Source of the DNA: DASVDE01 sp035558955
Lineage (GTDB): Bacteria; Actinomycetota; Thermoleophilia; Solirubrobacterales; 70-9
DNA length: 9,433 bases
Direction: 5' to 3'
Assembly: GCA_035558955.1 (NCBI GenBank)
Contig: DATMBX010000033.1
Coordinates: 1-9,433, forward strand
Position numbers and translations under genes: made by a program. Positions 1 through 5,652 of the stretch are shown here, one piece after another (the first letter of the stretch is position 1; every line of letters begins with the position of its first letter). The notes beneath the pieces are model-generated. The model was not told the DNA's origin. It saw only the letters and a program-made list of their open reading frames with translations, and made no database searches.

Positions 1-759
1 GTAGTTGCGGCGGGCGATCGCGTGGAGGATCGCCTCGCGCGGGCCCGCGTAGTGCATCTTCGAGGGGAAGACGCCCAGGATCACGCGGTCCTGCGGGTAG
101 TAGCTCTCCATCAGCACCTCGTAGCAGCGCATCCGCACGTCGGCGGGGATGTCGCCGGCCTTGGTCTTGCCGATCAGGGGCTGGATGAAGAGCCCGTCGC
201 AGGTCTCGAGCGCGGCCTTGGTCAGGTACTCGTGGGCGCGGTGGATCGGGTTCCGGGTCTGGAAGGCGACGATCCGCTTCCAGCCACGCTCGGCGAACTC
301 GGCCCTGGTCTCCTCCGGCGTCTTGTAGCGCCGCATGAAGGCCTCCTCGTGGTCGGGGAGGGCGTCGACCTCGATCGGGCCGGCGATGCAGCGGTTGCCC
401 TCCTCGTAGATCGCGGCGACGCCCGGGTGGGCCTCGTCGGCGGTGCCGTAGACCTTCTCGGCCTCCTCGCGCACGTCGCGCTCGAAGATCTCCTCGACGG
501 TGATCCGCCCCAGCGCCTTGCCCTCGTCGCTGCGCAGCTCGACCACGTCGCCGACCTCGCACTCGAGGTCGGTCGCCAGGGTGATCGGGATCGGCCAGTA
601 CTCGCCGGCGGCGGTGCGCATCTCGTCGCAGACGCGCTGCCAGTCGGCGGAGCCCTGGAAGCCGGTAAGCGGCGCGAAGCCGCCGTTGCCGATCATCTCG
701 AAGTCGGCCGTGTGGCGCTCGGAAAGGGTCAGGGAAAGCTCAGTCGCAGTCTCGCTCAT
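1..759 (-). CDS. sat: Sulfate adenylyltransferase (ATP sulfurylase), single-subunit type; 3' part outside window
   Basis: Activates sulfate with ATP to give adenosine 5'-phosphosulfate (APS) and pyrophosphate, the first cytoplasmic step of sulfate assimilation. The 253 visible codons are open to the window edge; the family is usually about 380-390 residues, so roughly the last third is missing. Visible signatures are the N-terminal GFAPLTGF (residues 27-34), the nucleotide-binding QTRNPIHRAH (167-176) with the QxRN and HxxH elements, and GPREAILHAIARRNY (239-253). This is the Sat family, not the CysD/CysN heterodimer. The ATG at 759 is the only usable start: no ATG, GTG or TTG lies between it and the in-frame TAG that ends cysH (820-822). 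The protein therefore begins about 25 residues later than many homologues. No Shine-Dalgarno sequence is visible. It lies 60 bases after cysH on the same strand, so it is probably the next operon gene. Confidence 0.95.
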   Translation of the reverse strand, partial: MSETATELSLTLSERHTADFEMIGNGGFAPLTGFQGSADWQRVCDEMRTAAGEYWPIPITLATDLECEVGDVVELRSDEGKALGRITVEEIFERDVREEAEKVYGTADEAHPGVAAIYEEGNRCIAGPIEVDALPDHEEAFMRRYKTPEETRAEFAERGWKRIVAFQTRNPIHRAHEYLTKAALETCDGLFIQPLIGKTKAGDIPADVRMRCYEVLMESYYPQDRVILGVFPSKMHYAGPREAILHAIARRNY

Positions 760-788
760 AGGGTTATCGCCAATCGGTCGGGGGAGGG

Positions 789-804
789 GTCTATTCGAAA
801 AGAC
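789..804. repeat. Short imperfect palindrome in the cysH-sat gap
   Basis: The 16-base sequence GTCTATTCGAAAAGAC is a dyad with one mismatched pair (GTCT-A-TTC / GAA-A-AGAC). It lies in the 60-base gap between cysH and sat, about 30 bases before the sat start. It could be a protein-binding site or a weak RNA element, but a palindrome this short can arise by chance. No promoter hexamers or U-tract accompany it convincingly. Confidence 0.25.
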
Positions 805-819
805 GGGTTCGGAGCGCCG

Positions 820-1539
820 CTAGTTGATCCCGCACTCGGTCTTGGCGACGCCGGCCCAGCGGCCGTCGCGCGGCGAGCCGCCCGGCCCCACCGGCTGCGT
901 GCAGTGCGTGCAACCGATCGACGGGTAGCCCTGGTCGTGCAGAGGGTTGTACGGGAGATGGTGCTCACGGATGTAGTTCCAGACGTCGCGCTCGGACCAG
1001 TCCGCCAGCGGGTTCAGCTTCCATAGCCCGAACCGCTTGTCCCAGCCGAACTTCGGGGTGTGGGAACGCCTTGCGGAGTCCTCGCGACGGACGCCGGCGA
1101 CCCAGCAGTCTACGGAAGAGAGGGCGCGACGCATCGGCTCCACCTTGCGCAATCCGCAGCAGGAGTCGGGATCGCGCTTCCACAGCTCGTCGCCGTGCTC
1201 GGCCGCCTGCTCCTCCAGGGTCAGATTGTGGAAGCGGTCGAACTCGACGCCGAAGGTCTCCGCCAGCTGGTCGCGCGTCTCGTACGTCTCGGGAAAGAGG
1301 ACGTCGGTATCGAGGTAGAAGAAGCGCGCTTCGGGGTTGATCTCCGTCGCCAGGTGCAGCGTCACCGAGCTCGTTTTCTGGAACGAGCAGGCGATGTAAT
1401 GCTCGGCGCCGAACTCGTCGAACATCCACTCCAACGCCTCATGCGCGGAGCGCCCCTCGAGGTCGGCCGCGACGGCCTCGTGATCGATGTCCGTGGCGGT
1501 CGGCATCGGAGCGGGAAGTGTGGCAGGGGCTGGTTTCAT
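820..1539 (-). CDS. cysH: Assimilatory adenylyl-sulfate (APS) reductase, CysH family with Fe-S cysteines
   Basis: Reduces APS to sulfite and AMP using thioredoxin or glutaredoxin, the second step of assimilatory sulfate reduction in the cytoplasm. The 239-residue length is normal. A PP-loop-type segment CSFQKTSSV spans residues 51-59 and LDTDVLFPETY spans 76-86. The cysteine pair C127-C128 (SCCGLRKVEP) and C210/C213 (CTHC) are the four ligands expected for a [4Fe-4S] cluster. In this family the cluster marks APS rather than PAPS preference, although some members use both. The C-terminal ECGIN carries the catalytic cysteine C236 and ends with Asn where most homologues have His. The ATG at 1539 lies 16 bases after the sulfite reductase stop with no clear Shine-Dalgarno. 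The ATG at residue 12 is an alternative, because the first residues are a low-complexity Ala/Pro run. It is cotranscribed with sir and probably sat. Confidence 0.95.
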   Translation of the reverse strand: MKPAPATLPAPMPTATDIDHEAVAADLEGRSAHEALEWMFDEFGAEHYIACSFQKTSSVTLHLATEINPEARFFYLDTDVLFPETYETRDQLAETFGVEFDRFHNLTLEEQAAEHGDELWKRDPDSCCGLRKVEPMRRALSSVDCWVAGVRREDSARRSHTPKFGWDKRFGLWKLNPLADWSERDVWNYIREHHLPYNPLHDQGYPSIGCTHCTQPVGPGGSPRDGRWAGVAKTECGIN

Positions 1540-1555
1540 CGCGGCAATCGCGCGC

Positions 1556-3388
1556 TCAGACGGCGCACTCCCCCTCGCCGCGCTCGACTCTGTAGGCCTC
1601 GCTGCGACTCCAGTCGACGAAGTGCTCGACGGTCTCGGGAGTGAACTCGATCGGCATCGTCAAGTCCTTGATCTCCTCTTCGAAGCGCTTCGTCTCGATC
1701 CGCTCGGCGAAGGCGTTGAACTCCTCGCCGTCGGCCCGCTCCGCCTCGTACAGCCGGACCCAGCGCTCGACCGCGTCGGGCACGCGCTTGGCGGGAAGCC
1801 GGGCCTTCAGCCGTTTGCCGAAGACGATCTCGCCGCCGACGTAGTTGCCGGCGATATGGGGGATGTAGGCTGGGATCTGGCGGTCGCCGACTCTCAGCGA
1901 GGCGCCGTAGAAGCCGATGTTGGCGATGTGGTGCTGACTGCAGCCGTTGGGGCAGCCGCTCATCTTCACGTGGATCCGCTTGATCAGCTCGTCGTCGATC
2001 TCCATCGACTGGAGCCGCTCCTTGACCGCGCGGTTGAGGCCCATCGAGCTGGTGATCCCGAGTTTGCAGCTGTCGGTGCCCGGGCAGCTGACGACGTCGG
2101 TGATCTCGCGGGCGCCGGCCTCGTCCAGGCCAAGCCCGCCGAGTCGCTGCCAGACCTTATATAGGGACTCGTCGCGCACCCAGCGCAGGACGAAGTTCTG
2201 CTGCACGGTGCTGCGGGCGTAGCCGCCGGTGAACTCGCGCATGATCGCGGCCAGGCCGCGGAACTGCTCCGGCGTCAGGTCGCCGCGCTCCACCTTCACC
2301 TCGACCGTGGAAAAGCCCTCCTGGCGCTGGGCCTGCACGTTGCCCTGGAGGAAGCGGTCGAACTCGGAGCGGTCGCCGTTGGGCGAAGCGGTGGCGGCCG
2401 GGGCGGGAGGCGCTCCGGCCTCCTCGTCGTCATCGAAGCGCAGGCGATCGACGGCGAACTCGCGCTCGGCGACCCAGTCGCCCTGCAGCTCCTCGTCAAC
2501 CATCTCGCGGAAGGCGTCGATGCCGATTTTGTCGACCAGGACCTTGATCCGCGCGCGGGCGCGATTGACGCGCAGCCACTCCTGGCGGTCGAAGATCCGC
2601 AGCGCCGCCTCGGCGACCTTCAGATAGTCGCCGTTGTCGGCCTCCACGAACTCGTAGAGAGTCGGCGCGACGCGGGCCATGATCGAGGTGCCGCCACCGA
2701 CGCGGATCTCGAACCCCTTGACTCCGTCGCGCTCGCGAGAGAGAAAGGCGATGTCGTGGATGCCGCTGATCGCCCGGTCGGCATCGGAGCCGGTGAACGA
2801 GGTCTTGATCTTGCGCGGCATCAGCTGCGTGGTCGGGTGGCGGACGAAATAGCGCACGTAGGCCCCCGCGTAGGGAGTCGGGTCGAAGACCTCGTCTGGG
2901 GCGACGCCGGCCCAGGGGTCGCCGGTGACGTTGCGCACGGTGTTGCCGCAGCCCTCGCGCGAGGAGAGGCCGGAGTCGGAGATCTCGCGGATCAGCGCCT
3001 CCATGTCGCGCAGCGGCACGTGGTGGATCTGGATGTTCTGCCGGGTCGTGATGTGGCCCTTGTTGAGGGGCGCGTACTTCTCGATCACGCTGGCGAAGGC
3101 CTCCATCTGCTCCGGCGTGACGCCGCCAAAGGGAAGCTTTACCCGGGCCATCTGAACGTCGGGCTGGCGCTGGCCGTAGACGCCCTGTTTGAGGCGGAAG
3201 CCGATGAACTGCTCCTCGGGCGTGTCGCCGGCGAGGAACTTCTCGGCCTCGTTGTCGAAGTCGTCGAACTCGCGCTCGATGATCGGGATCACGTGGCCGG
3301 GGACGTTCTCGTAGGTCTCCGGGTTCTCCAGCGACCCGACCCGCCCCTTGCCGTCCTGCTTCTTGCCTTCCGCTACAGCCAAGTCCAT
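1556..3388 (-). CDS. sir: Ferredoxin-type siroheme sulfite reductase (nitrite/sulfite reductase family)
   Basis: Carries out the six-electron reduction of sulfite to sulfide in the cytoplasm. At 610 residues it matches the ferredoxin-dependent single-chain type. It shows the family's two-fold repeat: a ferredoxin-like half domain (about 60-125, with TTRQNIQIHHV at 114-124), the first siroheme domain (about 145-300, NTVRNVTGDPWAG and PRKIKTSF at 191-198), an acidic and Ala/Pro-rich linker (about 317-340), a second half domain (about 350-415), and the C-terminal siroheme/[4Fe-4S] domain. Cluster ligands are C435 and C441 (CPGTDSC) and C479 and C483 (CPNGC). The ferredoxin-dependent nitrite reductase NirA shares this fold, but the neighbouring cysH and sat make sulfite the likely substrate. 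The ATG at 3388 is the only start before an in-frame TGA at 3419-3421. It has no Shine-Dalgarno, and a -10-like hexamer sits six bases upstream. Confidence 0.95.
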   Translation of the reverse strand: MDLAVAEGKKQDGKGRVGSLENPETYENVPGHVIPIIEREFDDFDNEAEKFLAGDTPEEQFIGFRLKQGVYGQRQPDVQMARVKLPFGGVTPEQMEAFASVIEKYAPLNKGHITTRQNIQIHHVPLRDMEALIREISDSGLSSREGCGNTVRNVTGDPWAGVAPDEVFDPTPYAGAYVRYFVRHPTTQLMPRKIKTSFTGSDADRAISGIHDIAFLSRERDGVKGFEIRVGGGTSIMARVAPTLYEFVEADNGDYLKVAEAALRIFDRQEWLRVNRARARIKVLVDKIGIDAFREMVDEELQGDWVAEREFAVDRLRFDDDEEAGAPPAPAATASPNGDRSEFDRFLQGNVQAQRQEGFSTVEVKVERGDLTPEQFRGLAAIMREFTGGYARSTVQQNFVLRWVRDESLYKVWQRLGGLGLDEAGAREITDVVSCPGTDSCKLGITSSMGLNRAVKERLQSMEIDDELIKRIHVKMSGCPNGCSQHHIANIGFYGASLRVGDRQIPAYIPHIAGNYVGGEIVFGKRLKARLPAKRVPDAVERWVRLYEAERADGEEFNAFAERIETKRFEEEIKDLTMPIEFTPETVEHFVDWSRSEAYRVERGEGECAV

Positions 3389-3412
3389 GTCGGGAAAATA
3401 GCAAAACCCGAC
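3389..3412 (-). promoter_or_regulatory. Candidate leaderless promoter with overlapping inverted repeat upstream of the sulfite reductase
   Basis: Read on the minus strand, the bases just before the sir ATG are GTCGGG, TTTTGCTATTTT, CCCGAC. The outer six-base arms are perfect inverted repeats (plus-strand 3389-3394 and 3407-3412). The AT-rich core contains TGCTATTTT, an extended -10-like element. TATTTT (plus-strand 3395-3400) ends exactly six bases before the A of the ATG, the spacing expected if transcription starts at the start codon. No Shine-Dalgarno is present. The -35 region is not recognisable. The arms overlap the -10, so a repressor could bind here. Both roles are inferred from sequence only. 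Confidence 0.5.
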
Positions 3413-3443
3413 CGGGATTCAGGTATTTAGCCTGGGAGAGGCG

Positions 3444-3653
3444 TCAATCGACCTCTGTGCCCTCGATCAGGAAGGCGACGCGGACGTGCGCGCGGTACTC
3501 GTCGAGGTTCTCGCCACGAATGCCCGTCGAGACGATGTCCACCGCGCGGATGTTGCGTAGCGAGCCCTGCGCCTGGTTCAGCGCCTGGCGCGCGGCGTCG
3601 TCGGTGGAGGTCTTGGAGCTACCCACCAACTCGATGATCTTCACGACAGCCAT
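3444..3653 (-). CDS. Dodecin family protein lacking the usual flavin-stacking Trp
   Basis: Dodecins are small proteins of about 65-75 residues that form hollow dodecamers and store flavins or related ligands in the cytoplasm. This 69-residue protein has the family pattern: an N-terminal strand KIIELVGSS (residues 5-13), a helix DDAARQALNQAQGSLRNI (18-35), then two strands ending RVAFLIE (58-64). Flavin-binding dodecins usually have Trp in a motif like LDWFEV after the helix. Here the aligned stretch is IRAVDI (35-40), with Ala37 at the Trp position, so flavin stacking may be absent or different. The ATG at 3653 is supported by a strong Shine-Dalgarno. The start lies inside the end of the preceding small gene (13-base overlap), which suggests translational coupling. 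It ends 55 bases before sir on the same strand; a functional link to sulfur metabolism is not established. Confidence 0.9.
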   Translation of the reverse strand: MAVVKIIELVGSSKTSTDDAARQALNQAQGSLRNIRAVDIVSTGIRGENLDEYRAHVRVAFLIEGTEVD

Positions 3654-3838
3654 TGCGCTCCTCCTTGTAGATCCTGCACGGTTCCCTTCGCGCTGACCCC
3701 TTCGATCATTGCGGCTCGCTGCCAGGGGCTAACTTGCTCCGGCCCGCCCACGACTGGAGCCGAGGTCTCCGTCACGAACCGCTGGATCGCCGCCGCCACA
3801 GCGGCCGCCTCGTCTCCGGTGGCGGTCTTCCGAGCCAT
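3641..3838 (-). CDS. Small hypothetical protein, overlaps the dodecin start
   Basis: I do not recognise this 65-residue protein with confidence. It begins with a basic MARK segment, followed by an Ala-rich helix (about residues 9-23, DEAAAVAAAIQRFVTET), a short Pro/Gly linker, and SPWQRAAMIEGVSAK (37-51). A short Ala-rich helix followed by a Trp-containing, charged segment loosely recalls the small epsilon subunits of actinobacterial acyl-CoA carboxylases, but no carboxylase genes are nearby, so this is only a resemblance. Third codon positions are mostly G or C, as expected for a real gene here, and it fills the gap between two other genes. It starts 10 bases after the stop of the repeat protein gene and its last 13 bases overlap the dodecin gene. 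The start has only a weak GAGG directly against the ATG. Confidence 0.55.
   Translation of the reverse strand: MARKTATGDEAAAVAAAIQRFVTETSAPVVGGPEQVSPWQRAAMIEGVSAKGTVQDLQGGAQWLS
3658..3666 (-). promoter_or_regulatory. Strong ribosome binding site for the dodecin gene
   Basis: AAGGAGGAG on the minus strand contains AAGGAGG six bases before the ATG at 3653, close to ideal spacing. It lies inside the last codons of the upstream small gene. It fixes the dodecin start and shows that the dodecin can be initiated independently at a high rate. It is the strongest Shine-Dalgarno match in the window. Confidence 0.85.
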
Positions 3839-3848
3839 CCTCGCAAGC

Positions 3849-5624
3849 CTACCCGTGGAGCCCGGGCACCGGACGACCGTACTTCACCGTCGAACATCTG
3901 AACGGCTTCGGGTCGAAGGAGTCCGTCAGAGCCCGGCCGGCGGATCTGCCGCTGGCCGGTCTTCTTCTCGTCGCCCGGGCGCCGCGTCCGCACTGAATCG
4001 AGAAGTCGCGGACGCCGTCGCGGGCGTCGACCACATCGTCGCCCCCGCCGCCGTAGAAGCGGTCGGCGCCGGGCTGGCCGAGCATCGCGTTGGGCCCGGA
4101 ATCGCCGATCAGGACGTCCCAGTCGAAGGAGCCCTCCATGTCCTCGTTGCTGTCGGCAAGGCGGACGGGGTCGCAGCCTCTGATCACGTCGATCCAGGCT
4201 TTGCCCTCGGGGAAGGAGACGATGAGCAGGCCCGGGTGCGCTTGGGTCTCGGCGAAGGATGCGTCGTCGCGGCCCGGGCCGCCGACGATGCGCCCGCCGG
4301 CGCAACCCCCGCCGGCGGCGAGCAGGTCCCCGTGCTTGCCTCCGTATAAGAAGGTGGGGCCGGGGAGGCCGCCGACCAGGCCGTCGGCGCCGGCTCCTCC
4401 GTAGAGGCGATCGGCGCCGGGCCCGGATTCGATCAGGTCGTCCTCGGGACCGCCTCTGATCGTGTCGTTGCCCGGGCCCCCGGCCAGGCGGACGTTTTCG
4501 ACCGCCGCCAGAGATCCTTCGACACGCAGGCGGTCGTTGCCTGGACCGAGGTCCGCGGTGAGCCAGCGTGCCGGACCTCTTGTCGGACAGACGGCCTGGG
4601 TGGTGCCGGGGCGGGCGGGCCGGGGGAGAACGCGGGCCGCGGGGGTGTAGACCGGCTCTGGGGACGCGGGCGGCGACGAGGCGGGACGAGCGCAACCGGA
4701 GCCGAGGGCGATGCCCTTGGCCGCGGCCACGGTGAAGGCGCCGTCGCCGTAGGCGACCGTGAAGTCGTCGCGCCCCCCCCCGCCGACGATGGCGAGGCCG
4801 GCGCCCCCGCCAGAGGTCGGATTCAGCGCGATGTAGGCGGAGCCTCTGGGGGGCCGCTCTCTGCCGCAGGAGATGAGGGTGGGACCGCCTTTGCACCCGT
4901 CCTTGCCCTGGCCGCCGTCGAGGATGTCGCGTCCCTTGCGGCCGAAGATGCGATCGTCGCCGGGACCGCCGTCGATCGCGTCGGCGCCGTCCCTCCCGGT
5001 CAGCACGTCACGGAAGGCGGAGCCCTCTAGGCCCTCGAAGCGGAAGAGCTTGTCGTGGCCGTCGCCCAGTGCCTTGTGATCGTGCAGGGAAGCCCACACC
5101 CCGGCGCCCTTGCTGCTGGCAATATCGGTGGCAAAAGAGGCAATGTCCCCTTTGCCCGCGCCGCCGTCCATGCGATCCCAGCCGTAGTCGCCGTGGACGA
5201 GATCGCCATTGCCGGGGCCGCCGGTGGCGATGTCGATGCCGAGGCTGCCGCCGACCTCGTCGGCGGCTCCAGGACCGCCGTTGAGCCGGTCGTCGCCCAA
5301 ATCGCCGATCACCATGTCGCCGTCACCGGCGCCGCCGTTGACGGTGTCGTTGCCGCGCCCCCCATGGATCAGGTCGGCCCCCGGCCCGCCGCAGAGCAGA
5401 TCGTTGCCGAGGCTGCCGATGATCGTGTCGTCCCCGAGCGCGCCCCAGATGACGTCGCGCCCGGGCGTCCCCTGCAGGACGTCGGCTCTATCGGTCCCGA
5501 CGATTCTCGCCCGCCGCCCGTGGCAGCGTGGATCGTCGTCGGGCGCAGGCGCCGCCGCTACGGTGGTGACAAGCACGGCCAACAGCACAGCCGCAACCGT
5601 TGTTCCCCTACCCAATCGATTCAC
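3849..5624 (-). CDS. Exported protein with hemolysin-type (RTX-like) calcium-binding repeats
   Basis: A 591-residue protein with an N-terminal Sec signal peptide (basic MNRLGRG, hydrophobic TTVAAVLLAVLVTTVAAA, likely cleavage near residues 24-26). It is therefore predicted to act outside the membrane. Many GGxGxDxh-type nonapeptides bind calcium in this fold: residues 42-160 (for example GSLGNDLLCG, GGRGNDTVNG), 204-245, 380-430 and 502-535. Non-repeat segments intervene at about 160-205, 255-360 (Pro/Ala-rich around 311-352) and 455-500. Scattered cysteines (34, 78, 244, 253, 311, 346, 441, 484, 545, 577) suit an oxidising location. There is no C-terminal type I secretion context. The GTG at 5624 is the only start before an in-frame TAG at 5637-5639 and no Shine-Dalgarno is visible. 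Oddities are a G9 tract and a frame anomaly at residues about 546-563, both described separately. The function beyond calcium binding and structure or adhesion is unknown. Confidence 0.86.
   Translation of the reverse strand: MNRLGRGTTVAAVLLAVLVTTVAAAPAPDDDPRCHGRRARIVGTDRADVLQGTPGRDVIWGALGDDTIIGSLGNDLLCGGPGADLIHGGRGNDTVNGGAGDGDMVIGDLGDDRLNGGPGAADEVGGSLGIDIATGGPGNGDLVHGDYGWDRMDGGAGKGDIASFATDIASSKGAGVWASLHDHKALGDGHDKLFRFEGLEGSAFRDVLTGRDGADAIDGGPGDDRIFGRKGRDILDGGQGKDGCKGGPTLISCGRERPPRGSAYIALNPTSGGGAGLAIVGGGGRDDFTVAYGDGAFTVAAAKGIALGSGCARPASSPPASPEPVYTPAARVLPRPARPGTTQAVCPTRGPARWLTADLGPGNDRLRVEGSLAAVENVRLAGGPGNDTIRGGPEDDLIESGPGADRLYGGAGADGLVGGLPGPTFLYGGKHGDLLAAGGGCAGGRIVGGPGRDDASFAETQAHPGLLIVSFPEGKAWIDVIRGCDPVRLADSNEDMEGSFDWDVLIGDSGPNAMLGQPGADRFYGGGGDDVVDARDGVRDFSIQCGRGARATRRRPASGRSAGRALTDSFDPKPFRCSTVKYGRPVPGLHG
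4773..4781 (-). repeat. Homopolymer tract, nine G in the coding strand of the repeat protein
   Basis: Nine consecutive C on the plus strand read as GGG GGG GGG for Gly282-Gly284 of the calcium-binding repeat protein. It is the longest homopolymer I noticed in the window. Gain or loss of one base would shift the frame and truncate or alter the C-terminal half. The open frame continues normally on both sides, so the present length is the in-frame state. Confidence 0.9.
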
Positions 5625-5652
5625 GAGCGGCGGAGCCTAGACACGTAGTCGG

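Noticed and set aside
22..1026. 334-codon plus-strand open frame opposite sat and cysH
   Set aside because: It is antisense to two strongly conserved enzymes and has no recognisable motif; it arises from the GC skew of the real codons.
3426..3443. Possible terminator after the dodecin gene (GCCT-CTCCC-AGGC)
   Set aside because: The stem is only four base pairs and no U-tract follows, so it is too weak to call an intrinsic terminator.
3772..4896. 374-codon open frame in another minus-strand frame within the repeat protein gene
   Set aside because: Arg/Pro-rich shadow frame without domains. Only its short part around 3938-3979 looks protein-like, which I explain as a frame anomaly in the repeat protein.
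3900..5520. Tandem DNA repeats or a CRISPR-like array in the repeat protein gene
   Set aside because: The periodic similarity comes from Gly/Asp nonapeptide codons. Units vary in sequence and length and there are no uniform spacers.
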